Of a DNA stretch of 59,752 nt, positions 43,870 to 53,654 are shown piece after piece (position 1 is the first letter of the stretch; each line of letters begins with the position of its first letter). The notes below the pieces were generated by a model. It saw only the letters and a program-made list of their open reading frames with translations. It made no database searches and had not been told where the DNA came from. This DNA is from Streptomyces sp. AC512_CC834 (GTDB lineage Bacteria; Actinomycetota; Actinomycetes; Streptomycetales; Streptomycetaceae). The position numbers and the translations under genes were made by a program. The stretch is taken from positions 1 through 59,752 of the forward strand of contig NZ_JAGMUO010000021.1 of NCBI RefSeq assembly GCF_019049325.1. Reading direction: 5' to 3'.

Positions 43870-46065
43870 ATGCGGTGGTTGGTGGGGTGGAGCAGCGCCG
43901 CCGTGGGAGCAGCCGGGATCGCCGGAACGGACGGCATGGCGGCCGGCTCCGCGGGCGCCACCGGCTCCGTGCACGGCTCTGTGCCCGGCTCTGTGCACGG
44001 CTCTGTGCCCGGCTCCGCGGGTGCCACCGGCTACGACGGCGAGACCGTGCAGCCCGTCGGCGCCCAGCCGTTGTGGGGCGACCCCGATCCCCTGTGGGCG
44101 GTCGGCGACTGGCGTCCCGACGAGGTGCGCGTCGTCACGGCCGACCCGCAGACCCGGATCGCCGTCCTCGGCATCTGCGGCGCGAGCGACGAGCAACTGC
44201 GGGTCGCGCTGTTCGCCGCGCGCGGCGGCGCCCTGCGGCATCTGACGGCGTGGCCCGGCAGCTACACGGCCGTCGTCCAGGTGGGACGGCGGATCACCGT
44301 CTGCGGCGATCTCGCGGGCGCGCGGCCGGTGTTCCACACCCCCTGGGCGGGCGGCACCGCCTACGCGACCGCCGCGCTGCCGCTGGCCGACCTCGTCGAG
44401 GCCAACCTCGACTTCGGCCACCTCGCCGCGCTGCTCGCCACGCCCGACGTGCCGGCCGCGCTGGACGACTCCACCCCGTACGACGGCGTGAAGCGCGTTC
44501 CGCCGGGGCATGCGCTGATCCTGCGCGCCGGGGCGCGCGAGATCGCCGGGTACGAGCCGGTGGCCTCGCTCGCCGTCGCGGCGCCCTCGGCCGACCCCGA
44601 CCGCGCGGTGGACGGCGTGCGGGACGCCCTGGTGGAGGCGGTGCGCACCCGCCTCGCCGCGCCGCGGCACGTCCCCGGGGACGGCATCGACCCCGGGCCG
44701 GTCCCGGGCATGGGGCCCGCGGAACGCCGTGCGGCGCGCGGCATGCCGGTGCCGGGCATCGGGGCCGACCTGTCCGGCGGCCCGGCCTCGGGCACGCTGG
44801 CACTGCTGGCCGCCGGGCTGCCGGGGATGCCGGGGACCGTGCTCGGGCACGGCACCGGGGCCGGGGAGCGGCTGCTGGCCGTCACCTTCAACGACCTGGC
44901 CGTCGACGGGCAGGAGTCCGAGCTGGCGCGGGCGGGCGCACTGGCCGCCAACCCGCGGCTGCACCACGTGGTGGTCACCGGCGGCGAGGACATGCTGCCG
45001 TACGCCGCGCTGGACGGGCCGCTGACCGACGAACCGGGCTCGTCCCTGGTCGCCGCCGCACGCCACCGGGCGCGGCTGGCGGCGGGCAGCGCGGACCACT
45101 TCACCGGGTACGGGGCGCGGCAGGTCCTGGACGCCCATCCGGCGCGGCTGGCCGACCTGCTCATGGACCGCAAACGGCGCCATCTCGTACGGCCGGTCGC
45201 CGCGCTGGCCAAGGCCGACGGGTCGGTACTGGTCCCCGCGCGCGTGTACGCGGCGGCCCGGCGGCTGGCGCGCACGCCGTACCGGAGCGGGCTCGAGGTG
45301 CTCTCCGAGCGGTTGCTGCGCAGACGCTTCGACGCGCTCGGCGACGGCGCGATGGACGCGTCGCTGGCCGCGCTGACCTGGGCCGGAGCCGGTCCGGCGG
45401 CGCGGTGGCTGACCGGCGAGGCACTGGCTGAAGTATCGGTTCGCCTCCAGACGTCCTCGCAGCGGTCCGGGGTCGGTCCCGGGCAGCGCCCCGGTGACTT
45501 CCGGGCCCGGGCGGCGCTGGCGCGGCAGGCCGCGGACGTGCGGGTGCTGGAGCAGGCCGCCGAGATCCGCTTCCAGCGGCTGCACACGCCGTTCCTCGAC
45601 AACCAGGTCGTCCGCGCCTGCCGCGCGCTGCCGGAGGCGCTGCGGGTGCGGCCGGGGGCGCGGGCGGCGATCCTGCGGACGGTGCTGGAGGGGGCGGGGG
45701 TGAGCGAACTGCCGAGCGGCTGGGGAGCGCCCACCCAGGCGGTGGCGGCCTCCGCCGCGCGAACGGGGCTGCGGGCCTCCGCGGACTCCCTGCTCGTGCT
45801 GTTCGACACGCCGCTGCTCGCGGAGGCGGGGCTCGTGGAGGCGCGGGTCGTGCGCAAAGCGGTGCGCGCGGCCGCCGCGGGCGAGCCGCTGCCGCTGGAC
45901 GGCCTGGCCGACCTCGTCTCCCTCGAGCTCTGGCTCCGCCGCCTCCTCGCCCGCCGCGGCACCTGCTGGACCGGCACCCCGGCCCGCCAACGCGCGGTAC
46001 CCGCGGGCATCGCCCCGCAACGGGGCGCACTGGGCGGCGCGGGAACGGTCGCACGCCGGGGCTGA
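43870..46065 (+). CDS. Asparagine-synthase-like protein with degenerate PP-loop
   Basis: 731 residues from ATG 43870 (MRWLVGWSSAAVG), similar in layout to lasso-peptide cyclases and asparagine synthetases. An N-terminal glutaminase-like fold is followed by a synthetase domain. It lacks a nucleophilic Cys2, so no glutaminase is expected. The ATP PP-loop normally reading SGGxDS is SGGPAS (302-307), losing the Asp. An early repeat of GSVHGSVPGS is encoded by GGCTCTGTGC units near 43972-44010. Probably a non-canonical or inactive ligase kept for another role. No lasso precursor or protease is seen nearby. Confidence 0.8.
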   Translation: MRWLVGWSSAAVGAAGIAGTDGMAAGSAGATGSVHGSVPGSVHGSVPGSAGATGYDGETVQPVGAQPLWGDPDPLWAVGDWRPDEVRVVTADPQTRIAVLGICGASDEQLRVALFAARGGALRHLTAWPGSYTAVVQVGRRITVCGDLAGARPVFHTPWAGGTAYATAALPLADLVEANLDFGHLAALLATPDVPAALDDSTPYDGVKRVPPGHALILRAGAREIAGYEPVASLAVAAPSADPDRAVDGVRDALVEAVRTRLAAPRHVPGDGIDPGPVPGMGPAERRAARGMPVPGIGADLSGGPASGTLALLAAGLPGMPGTVLGHGTGAGERLLAVTFNDLAVDGQESELARAGALAANPRLHHVVVTGGEDMLPYAALDGPLTDEPGSSLVAAARHRARLAAGSADHFTGYGARQVLDAHPARLADLLMDRKRRHLVRPVAALAKADGSVLVPARVYAAARRLARTPYRSGLEVLSERLLRRRFDALGDGAMDASLAALTWAGAGPAARWLTGEALAEVSVRLQTSSQRSGVGPGQRPGDFRARAALARQAADVRVLEQAAEIRFQRLHTPFLDNQVVRACRALPEALRVRPGARAAILRTVLEGAGVSELPSGWGAPTQAVAASAARTGLRASADSLLVLFDTPLLAEAGLVEARVVRKAVRAAAAGEPLPLDGLADLVSLELWLRRLLARRGTCWTGTPARQRAVPAGIAPQRGALGGAGTVARRG

Positions 46066-46558
46066 CGCGGGTGCCTGCGGCGGCCTGTGCGGGGTCGGTG
46101 GGGGGCGCGTAGCGCGTTCGGTTCGGTGGTGGGTCGGGGCCGCGCCGGGGGGTGCCCGTCCTCGGAACGGCGCGGAATCGGTCGGCCACAGAAGCGGGAC
46201 GCGTTGACGCGCCAACCGCTGCGGGCGGACACCCCCGACACGCCCCCTTCCCGCCGTACGCGTCTCTCCACCCGCTCGCTCTCCACCCGCTCGCTCTCCA
46301 CCTGCTCGCTCTCCGCCTGAGCCCGTCCGCCGTACGTGGCGCTCCGCCGTAGCCGCGGGCAGTCGCCCTCCTCCCCCCGCAGTTGCGGGCAGTCGTGCCG
46401 CTGGGGCGGCGCCGTCCCAAAGAGAGCGGCACCCGGCCGGCGCCGGGCCGCGTCACCCACCCCCGGCCCGCACCCACGCCGGGCGTCAGTAGGACGCCGA
46501 ACCACACCCGCACCCACGCCGGGTGCCCGGAAGCCGCCGGTGCGGGGACAATGACCCC
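46066..46558. other. Intergenic region with 15-bp and 17-bp direct repeats
   Basis: 493 bases. CCCGCTCGCTCTCCA repeats about four times near 46262-46318. The 17-mer CCCGCACCCACGCCGGG occurs at 46467-46483 and again at 46507-46523, exactly 40 bases apart, just before the BTAD regulator. The second pair is a candidate autoregulatory site. No gene supported. Confidence 0.55.
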
Positions 46559-49500
46559 GTGCGGTACAGAATCCTGGGCGTGGCCCAGACGGAGGACCAC
46601 GGCACCGTCGTCACCCCCGGCGGGCCCCGCCTTCGCGCGCTGCTCGCCGCCCTCGCCCTGCGTCCCGGCCACGTCGTCACGCCCGCCACCCTGATCGACG
46701 AGGTCTGGACGGACGAGCCGCCACAGGACGCCCCCGCCGCCCTCCAGGCCCTGGTCGGCAGGCTCCGCCGTACCGTCGGCAGGGACGCCGTCGTCTCCGC
46801 CCCCGGCGGCTACCGGCTCGCGGCGACCCGCGACGACGTGGACCTGTTCGTCTTCGAGCGCCTCGTACGGGAAGGCACCGCCGCCCTCGAACGCGGCGAC
46901 GCCGCGAGCACCGCCCGGCACCTGGACGAGGCACTCGGCCTCTGGCGCGGCCCCGCCCTCGCCGACCTCTCCGGGCACACCGCCCGGCCCGAGGCCCTGC
47001 ACCTGGAGGCGACCCGCACCCGCATCGAGGCCGGACTGCGCCTGGGCGACGCCCACGACGCCGTACCGCGGCTGCGCGAACTGACCACAGCGCACCCCTA
47101 CGACGAACCGCTGCACGCCCTCCTCGTCCGCGCCCTGCGCGCCACCGGCCGCGACGCCGACGCCCTCGCCGCCTACGAGAGCGCCCGCCGCGCCCTCGCC
47201 GAAGGCCTCGGCACCGAACCCGGCCCCCGCCTGCGCGCCCTGCACGCCGAACTGCTCGGCGCGCAGACCGCGGGAGGGCACGCTCCGGCACGCGAGCGGA
47301 CTTCCGCACCCGAGCGGACTCCCGCACCTGAGCGGACTCCGGCACCCGAGCGGACTCCGCCACCGGAACGAACTCCGGCACGCGAGCGGACCCCGGCACC
47401 CGGGCGGACCCCGGCACCCGGGCGGACCCCGGCACCCGGGCGAAGGGGCAACATCCGCCCCCGGTTGAACTCCTTCGTGGGGCGGGAACTCGAACTCGAC
47501 GCCATCCGTTCCGAATTGCACACGGCCCGACTCGTCACCCTCACCGGACCCGGCGGCTCCGGAAAGACCCGCCTCGCCGAGGAGGCCGCCGCCCGGCTCC
47601 CCCAGGCCTGGCTGGTCGAGCTGGCCCCGCTCGACCGCCCGGAGGCGGTGCCCGGCGCGGTCGTCAACGCCCTCGGGCTGCGCGAGACCGTGCTGGTGAC
47701 CGGCGACCGGCCGACCGTGCAGGACGACCCCGTCGCCCTGCTCGTCGAGTACTGCGCCTCGCGCAGCCAACTCCTGGTCCTTGACAACTGCGAACACGTC
47801 ATCGGCGCGGCGGCCCGGCTCGCCGAGACCCTGCTGACCCGCTGCCCGGGCCTCACCGTCCTCGCCACCAGCCGAGAACCCCTGGGCGTCCCCGGCGAGT
47901 CGGTGCGCCCGGTCGAGCCGCTCACCCCCGACCAGGCGCACCGCCTCTTCACCGCCCGCGCGACCGCCGTACGTCCCGACGCGGACGCCGTACTGCGGGA
48001 CGAGGAGGCGGTCGCCGAGATCTGCCGCCGCCTCGACGGGCTGCCCCTCGCCATCGAGCTGGCGGCCGCCCGGCTGCGGCTGCTCACCCCACGCGAGATC
48101 GCCGACCGCCTCGACGACCGCTTCCGCCTGCTCACCTCCGGCAGCCGCACCGTCCTGCCCCGCCAGCAGACGCTCCGCGCGGTCGTCGACTGGTCCTGGG
48201 ACCTCCTCGACGAGGCGGAACGCACGATGCTGCGCGAGCTGTCCGTCTTCGCCGGCGGCTGGGACCTCGAAGCCGCGGAGGCCGTCGGCACCGGGCCCGC
48301 GGCAGACCTCGTCGGCGCCCTCGTCGACAAGTCCCTGGTCATCGCCGATCCCGGCACCCAAGGCACCGGCATGCGCTATCGCCTGCTGGAGACCATCCAC
48401 GAGTACGCCGACGAACGCGCCGCCGAGGTGCCCGGCCTGCGCGCCGCCGCCGAACGAGCCCACCGCGCGTGGGCGCGCGCCCTGGCCGAGGAGGCCGACC
48501 CGCAGCTACGGTCGGCCGCGCAACTGCCGTACATATCCCGCCTGGAGACCGAGCACGACAACATCCGCGCCGCCCTCGACCGCTCCCTCACCGCGGGCGA
48601 CGAGGAAGAGGCCGCGGCCCTCGTCCTCGCCATGGGCTGGTTCTGGTGGCTGCGCAACTACCGCCATGAAGGCGTCACATGGCTGGACCGGGCCCTGCGC
48701 CTGGGGGTCGCCCTGGACGCGGGCGGCGCCCAGGTGCCGTCGAAGGACGTCCTCGCCCGTCGTACGGCCGCCGCCGACCCCGTCGAGGCTCTCCTCGCCG
48801 TCCCGGAAGACGACCGGCGGCACCCGCTGCACTCGCAGCGCATGCGGGTGCGGATGATGCACATCCTCCTCACCTTCGAGGCCGGGCCGGGGGACAGCCT
48901 CCTGGACGTGCGCATGCGGCGCTACGTCCAGCGGGTGCGGGACCACTTCGCGGCGGGCGGGCCGGAAGCGGCCCGGATGCCCGGCCTCATCTGGCCACTG
49001 ACCGAGTTCTTCGTCAGCGAATCGGGCGACGTCCGGCACTCCATGGCCGCCGCCGTCGCCAACTGCCGTACCTACGGAGGCGAGTGGGAGATCGCCGCCT
49101 GCCTCATGTTCCGTGCGCACGCGGTGGTCGACACCTCGGGCGACCTCACCGGCGTCGACGACGACCTGGCGGAACTGCGCCTGCTCAGCCGCCGGGTCGG
49201 CGACCGCCTGGTGGAGGCCCAGGTGTGCAGCGCCTTCGGCGAGGCCGCCATGGTGCGCGGCCGCTACAAGGAGGCCAGGGCCGAGTACGAGGAGGCGCTG
49301 CGACTCGCCGAGGAGGTGGGCGCGTTCGCGGAGTCGCCGTTCCTCGTCGCCCGGCTCGCGGAGATCTCCTACCGCGAGGGCGACCGCGGCACGGCACTCG
49401 CCGTACTCGACGAGGCCGGCGCCGCCGCCGACCGGTACGGCGTGGTGGACTCCAAGGCCTACGTTCTGATGCTGCGGGCCGGACTCGCCGTGGAAGACAA

Positions 49501-50002
49501 GGAGTTCGCGCGGGCGCGCGTCCTGTGGGAGGCGGCCTGCGAGCAGTGTGAGCGCGGCACGCCCCCGCCCCAGTTCCTGGCGATGCTGGGGCTGGTGGAC
49601 GCGCTCGTGACGGCGGGCGAGTCGGGCCCGCGGCCGGCCTTGCCGCTGCTGGCGGACACCGTCCGCAGGGCAGTCGAGGAGGGGTGCGCCGAACTGGTCA
49701 CGGCGACCCTCGCGGACAGCGCGGCGGGGCTGCTGTGCGAGCTGGGCGACCACGCCCGCGCGGTGCGGCTGCTCGGCGCGGCCGGACACTGGCGTGGCGA
49801 CCGGCCGCGCCCCATGCCGGACCGCGTGCACGCCGAGCGGGCCGACTCCGCCGCCCGCGCCGCCCTCGGCGCCGAGCGGTACGCCGTCGAACTGGCCCGG
49901 GGAGCCGATCTCACGACGTGGGACGTGGTGGGCGAGCTGGACGAGGCGGTGCGGGCCGACCGCCCGCGGCAGCCGGTCCCACAGGCACCTACGCGCAGGT
50001 GA
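46559..50002 (+). CDS. AfsR/SARP-like regulator with BTAD, NB-ARC and TPR domains
   Basis: 1147 residues from GTG 46559; GACAAT six bases upstream and no ribosome site suggest a leaderless mRNA. Residues 1-95 form an OmpR-type winged helix (VRYRILGVAQT, ALQALVGRLRRTVG) and 100-240 a BTAD domain. A repeat linker of ERTPAP units (about 243-298) follows. The STAND ATPase part has Walker A GPGGSGKT (about 330) and LLVLDNCEH (about 404). The C-terminal half is TPR-like. Activates secondary-metabolite or developmental genes in response to ATP-driven oligomerisation (family knowledge). Targets unknown. Confidence 0.9.
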   Translation: MRYRILGVAQTEDHGTVVTPGGPRLRALLAALALRPGHVVTPATLIDEVWTDEPPQDAPAALQALVGRLRRTVGRDAVVSAPGGYRLAATRDDVDLFVFERLVREGTAALERGDAASTARHLDEALGLWRGPALADLSGHTARPEALHLEATRTRIEAGLRLGDAHDAVPRLRELTTAHPYDEPLHALLVRALRATGRDADALAAYESARRALAEGLGTEPGPRLRALHAELLGAQTAGGHAPARERTSAPERTPAPERTPAPERTPPPERTPARERTPAPGRTPAPGRTPAPGRRGNIRPRLNSFVGRELELDAIRSELHTARLVTLTGPGGSGKTRLAEEAAARLPQAWLVELAPLDRPEAVPGAVVNALGLRETVLVTGDRPTVQDDPVALLVEYCASRSQLLVLDNCEHVIGAAARLAETLLTRCPGLTVLATSREPLGVPGESVRPVEPLTPDQAHRLFTARATAVRPDADAVLRDEEAVAEICRRLDGLPLAIELAAARLRLLTPREIADRLDDRFRLLTSGSRTVLPRQQTLRAVVDWSWDLLDEAERTMLRELSVFAGGWDLEAAEAVGTGPAADLVGALVDKSLVIADPGTQGTGMRYRLLETIHEYADERAAEVPGLRAAAERAHRAWARALAEEADPQLRSAAQLPYISRLETEHDNIRAALDRSLTAGDEEEAAALVLAMGWFWWLRNYRHEGVTWLDRALRLGVALDAGGAQVPSKDVLARRTAAADPVEALLAVPEDDRRHPLHSQRMRVRMMHILLTFEAGPGDSLLDVRMRRYVQRVRDHFAAGGPEAARMPGLIWPLTEFFVSESGDVRHSMAAAVANCRTYGGEWEIAACLMFRAHAVVDTSGDLTGVDDDLAELRLLSRRVGDRLVEAQVCSAFGEAAMVRGRYKEARAEYEEALRLAEEVGAFAESPFLVARLAEISYREGDRGTALAVLDEAGAAADRYGVVDSKAYVLMLRAGLAVEDKEFARARVLWEAACEQCERGTPPPQFLAMLGLVDALVTAGESGPRPALPLLADTVRRAVEEGCAELVTATLADSAAGLLCELGDHARAVRLLGAAGHWRGDRPRPMPDRVHAERADSAARAALGAERYAVELARGADLTTWDVVGELDEAVRADRPRQPVPQAPTRR
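47285..47440 (+). repeat. Tandem repeats encoding the ERTPAP linker
   Basis: About nine 18-bp units close to GAGCGGACTCCGGCACCC, in frame, between the BTAD and NB-ARC parts. Likely a flexible hinge of variable length. Confidence 0.8.
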
Positions 50003-52646
50003 AACGCGACTGCGCCCAGTCCGCGAGCGCCACCGAGTCGAAGGGGCCGTGCGGCTCGGTCACCAGCCGCAGGGTCTCGCGCCCCGCGATGTCCACATGG
50101 ACGGGCACTGCCGGGTCCCCGCCCTTGACCATCCCCGAGCTCCACACCCGCACGCCGTCCGCGTACACCGAGAAGTGGACCTTGCCGAGCTTCATCGTCA
50201 GGTCGTCGACACCGGCCAGCGCGTCGTAGGACGAGCAGTCACGGTTGAGGTCGATGGTGGCCGAGGAGCGCCCGTTGACGGTGACGCCGTGCGCGTACCG
50301 CACGTCGTCGATCGACAGGGCGGAGCGCTGCCACACCCAACTGCTCCCGGCCAGCCGCATCTCGGGGCCGGTGCCGTCGCCGGTCACGTCGTATGCCAGC
50401 TCGCTCCACTGGTAGACGGTCGGGGCGGGCGGCGGCGGAGGAGGAGGCGTCGGGGTGGGGGTCGGCGTGGGCTTCGGGGGCGGTGTCGGGGTCGGTGTCG
50501 GCTTCGGGGTGGGCGTGGGCGTCGGGGTCGGCGTCGGCTTCGGAGTGGGGGTGGGCGTCGGGGTCGGCTCTGGCGCTGCCGCGGGTACGTGCGGGCGGGG
50601 TGGCCGCGTCGAGGGCGTGGGGGTGTCCGGGGCGGGCTGCGCCACCGGCGAGGAGGCGGGCGGGGCGGCCTTCGGCGGCTCCTTGTCCGGGGCGTCGTTG
50701 CCGGCCAGCGCGAAGACCAGCGCCGCGGCGGCGGCCGCCGCCACCACGCCGGCGGCGATGCCCGCCTTCACCGGCGCGCCCAGCCCCTCGGAGGCCGCCG
50801 CACCGCCCCCGGCGCCCGCTCCGCCGGACGTACCGCCGCTCGCCGCGGCCGCCGCGCCGGCGGCTCCGGCGCCCGCGCCCCCGGCGATGAGTCCCGCCGC
50901 CTTGGCGTACCCGGCGACACCGAACCAGCCGATGACCGCGACCGGCACCACGGCGGGAATGCCGCTCGCGACCTCCTGGATCTGGGTGGCGGCCAGCCGG
51001 CACCTGGCGCACTCCTCCAGGTGCTTGCGCAGCCCGCGTTCGGCCCGGATGCGCAGCCTGCCGCGCGCGTACGTGCCGAGCTGGTCGGCGTAATGGGCGC
51101 ACTCCTCGTCGGCGACCAGGGCGTCGCTGACGTGGGCCTGGAGGTAGGCCTGCTTCAGACCCTCGCGGGCGCGGCTGGCGAGGACGCGGGTGCCGTTGGC
51201 GTCGAGTCCGAAGAGCATGGCCACCTCGCTGGGCGACTCGTCCTCGACCTCGGTGTGCCACAGCACGGCCTGCCACCGCTCCGGCAGCGACCGGAAGGCC
51301 CGCATGGCCATCGACTGCTCGGCGTCGTGCATGGCGCGGACGTCGGCGCCCAGCTCCAGGGTGTCGTCGTCCGGCACCTTGGCGGTGTGCGCGGCCTGCG
51401 CGGCGAACACCGCGAAGTCCTCGACCAGTTGCTCCCGCCCGGCCGACCGCGTCCAGCCGGCGGCGACCCGCCGGACCGCGGTGAGCAGGTAGGCGCGTAC
51501 GGCGTGCTCGGGCCCCGAACCGCCGCGCACCGCCTGGAGCATGCGGGCGAACACCTCGGCGGTGAGGTCGTCCGCGGTGTGGGCGTCGCGGCAGCAGGTG
51601 CGCGCGTACCGGCGCACCGCGTCCGCGTGGCGCCGGTACAGCTCCTCGTAGGCCGTGTCGTCGCCCGAGCGCATCCGCCCGATCAGCTCCGCGTCGGACG
51701 ACGGCAGCTCGCGCGGCGGCGGCAGGATGCCGTCGTCGTAGTCGTACAGGGCACGCGGCGGCGGCAGGACGCTGTCCTCGTGCAACTCGCGCTGAGCCGG
51801 AACACCGGCCCCCGCCCGCCCGTCACCTCCGCCCCGCCCCACGAGCCCGTCGATCCCGCCCCGCCCCACCCACCCGTCACCTTGGACGGCACCACCATCC
51901 CGGCCGTCCTCGGCCCGTCCGCCGCGCCCGTCGCGTTGGGTGGGAGTGCCACGCCCGTCGTCTTGGGCGGGATCACCCCGGCCGTCGTCTTCGGCCCGTC
52001 CGCCCCGGCCGTCGCGTTGGGTGGGAGTGCCCCGCTCGTCTCCTTGGGTGGGACCGACACGTCGGTCGTCTTCGGCCCGTCCGCCGCGCCTGTCGCCTTG
52101 GGCGGGGCCGCCATGCCCGTCACCTTGGGTGGGGCCGCCGCGCTGGCCGTCCTCGGCCCGTCCGCCGCGCCCGTCGCCTTGGGCGGCACCATCCCGGCCG
52201 TCGTCTTCGGCCAGTTCGCCCCGGCCGTCGCGTTGGGCGGGGGTGCCACGCCCGTCGTCTTCGGTGTGAGCGCCGCGCCGGTCGTCTTCGGCCCGTTCGC
52301 CACGCCCGTCGCGTTGGGTGGGACTGCCGCGCCCGTCGCCTTGGGTGGGACCGCCACGCCCGTCACCTTCGGCGGCACCACCACGCCCGTCGCCCTGGGC
52401 GGGACCACCGTGACCGCCGTCGTCGGCGGGATCCCCGGGGCCGCCCCCCTCGGTCGGCCGGTCGCCCCTCGCGGGTACGCCGTCCCGCCGGACCCGGGCC
52501 GGGCCGCCCTGGCCCGGCACCTGCGGCGAGTCACCCGACCGGGTCTCGTCGGCCTGGGAGTCACCGGCCCGGGTGTCGCCGTTCCCGACGTCACCGGGCC
52601 CGATCTCCCCGTCACCGAGTGACCCGTCCCGCCCGTCAACGCTCAT
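49989..52646 (-). CDS. Sigma factor fused to zinc finger, TM and NPCBM-like domain
   Basis: 885 residues. 1-315: low-complexity Gly/Asp/Arg repeats (GRGGPTQGD type). About 330-395: sigma region 2 (DDTAYEELYRRHADAVRRY). About 460-520: region 4 (LPERWQAVLWHTEVEDESPS). About 525-560: an anti-sigma-like zinc finger with HLEECARC. Then hydrophobic segments (about 570-605 and 625-648), a Pro/Thr-Lys linker (PTPTPKPTPTPT) and a C-terminal NPCBM-like carbohydrate-binding domain (748-885). Predicted to be a membrane-held sigma factor sensing glycan or cell-wall state outside. Release would need proteolysis; a PrsW-like protease lies 14 kb away. Confidence 0.82.
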   Translation of the reverse strand: MSVDGRDGSLGDGEIGPGDVGNGDTRAGDSQADETRSGDSPQVPGQGGPARVRRDGVPARGDRPTEGGGPGDPADDGGHGGPAQGDGRGGAAEGDGRGGPTQGDGRGSPTQRDGRGERAEDDRRGAHTEDDGRGTPAQRDGRGELAEDDGRDGAAQGDGRGGRAEDGQRGGPTQGDGHGGPAQGDRRGGRAEDDRRVGPTQGDERGTPTQRDGRGGRAEDDGRGDPAQDDGRGTPTQRDGRGGRAEDGRDGGAVQGDGWVGRGGIDGLVGRGGGDGRAGAGVPAQRELHEDSVLPPPRALYDYDDGILPPPRELPSSDAELIGRMRSGDDTAYEELYRRHADAVRRYARTCCRDAHTADDLTAEVFARMLQAVRGGSGPEHAVRAYLLTAVRRVAAGWTRSAGREQLVEDFAVFAAQAAHTAKVPDDDTLELGADVRAMHDAEQSMAMRAFRSLPERWQAVLWHTEVEDESPSEVAMLFGLDANGTRVLASRAREGLKQAYLQAHVSDALVADEECAHYADQLGTYARGRLRIRAERGLRKHLEECARCRLAATQIQEVASGIPAVVPVAVIGWFGVAGYAKAAGLIAGGAGAGAAGAAAAASGGTSGGAGAGGGAAASEGLGAPVKAGIAAGVVAAAAAAALVFALAGNDAPDKEPPKAAPPASSPVAQPAPDTPTPSTRPPRPHVPAAAPEPTPTPTPTPKPTPTPTPTPTPKPTPTPTPPPKPTPTPTPTPPPPPPPAPTVYQWSELAYDVTGDGTGPEMRLAGSSWVWQRSALSIDDVRYAHGVTVNGRSSATIDLNRDCSSYDALAGVDDLTMKLGKVHFSVYADGVRVWSSGMVKGGDPAVPVHVDIAGRETLRLVTEPHGPFDSVALADWAQSRFTCA
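51870..52480 (-). repeat. Tandem repeats encoding the sigma factor N-terminal extension
   Basis: Units of about 24-48 bases, coding for GDGRGTPTQRD and GRGGRAEDD variants, repeat some fifteen times. All are multiples of three. Other frames stay open as well, so frame alone does not prove translation here. Confidence 0.8.
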
Positions 52647-52820
52647 CGCGGAAAGCCCCCGCCGCCTGCCCAGCCAGTCCGAACACCGGGTCAGCGTGCC
52701 ATATTGGCTTTTGTTCAGGACCCCCCTGGGTCGACCATCACTCGTCCGTGGGGACTTGCCGTGCCGCGGTAATAACGCTCAGCCGTTCGGGGAAGGAGAA
52801 GGTCCCCGCCCCGACGGGCG

Positions 52821-53654
52821 TCACACCGGCCGCGACCGCAGCCCCTCCAGCAGGATGTCCAGCAGCCGTGCCGAGGCCGCCGCCTGCTGTGCCGGGTCCG
52901 GAAGCGAAGGCGCCGCCGTGGCTATCACCAGCAGCACGTCCGACACCGACACGTCCGGCCGCAGCTCACCCGCCGTACGCGCCCGCTCCACGAGCCGCCC
53001 CACGACCTCCAGCAGCGCCGCCGCTCCGTCGTCGCCCGCCAGGGAAACAGGCCCGTCGGCCGACGCACCGGCTGCCGACATACCTGCGGTCGCACCGGCC
53101 GACGCACCCGCCGTCGCGCTCTCCTCGGGCACCAGCCGCAGCTCGCCGGTGCCCGGCTGTATCCGCTGCTGCGGCACCCGCGGATCACCGGCCGCCGCCA
53201 CCCCGCCGTCACCGTCGTCCGACACGCCGACCCGCAGCACCTGCGGCGGCAGCAGCCGGCCGGCGCCCGAGGCCACCGACGTCCGCAGGAACCGGGACAG
53301 CGCCGACCACGGCTCGTCCTCCTGCCCGAGCGCCGTACGGGCCTGGTCGGTCAGCCGCGCCGTCTCCTCCTCGGCTATCCGCCGCACCAGGACGTCCTTG
53401 CTCGGAAAACGCCGGTACACCGTGCCGACACCGACCCGCGCGCGCCGCGCCACGTCCTCCATCGGCGCGCCGTACCCCAGCTCGCCGAACACCTCGCGCG
53501 CCGCGCGCAGCACGTGCTCCAGATTGCGCTGGGCGTCCACGCGCAAGGGCGCGCTCCGCTCCGCGTCGCCGCGTGTGCCTCCGGACGCCGCAGTCATCGC
53601 ACCACCGGGCGCGACAGCCGACGCGGACGACCAATGAGAGTCCTGAACATGCAT
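52821..53654 (-). CDS. atrA: AtrA-like TetR-family regulator
   Basis: 277 residues from ATG 53654 (TTG 53660 less likely). The TetR domain reads VLRAAREVFGELGYGAPMED, then RRARVGVGTVYRRFPSKDVL. A variable Ala/Gly/Ser insert (TAGASAGATAG) lies in the effector part. The sequence and its place beside NDH-2 match AtrA of S. coelicolor (SCO4118, from memory), which activates actII-ORF4 and responds to metabolic signals. Global regulator of antibiotic production and carbon use in that species. Divergent from ndh across about 370 bases. Confidence 0.85.
   Translation of the reverse strand: MHVQDSHWSSASAVAPGGAMTAASGGTRGDAERSAPLRVDAQRNLEHVLRAAREVFGELGYGAPMEDVARRARVGVGTVYRRFPSKDVLVRRIAEEETARLTDQARTALGQEDEPWSALSRFLRTSVASGAGRLLPPQVLRVGVSDDGDGGVAAAGDPRVPQQRIQPGTGELRLVPEESATAGASAGATAGMSAAGASADGPVSLAGDDGAAALLEVVGRLVERARTAGELRPDVSVSDVLLVIATAAPSLPDPAQQAAASARLLDILLEGLRSRPV

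Noticed and set aside
43870..46065. Lasso-peptide biosynthetic cluster
   Set aside because: The protein resembles a lasso cyclase in layout, but no precursor peptide, RRE or transglutaminase-like protease gene is found nearby and its PP-loop is degenerate.
51683..52639. 318-codon minus-strand frame over the sigma repeats
   Set aside because: A frame kept open by the repeat composition only; the sigma frame continues into conserved domains and this one does not.
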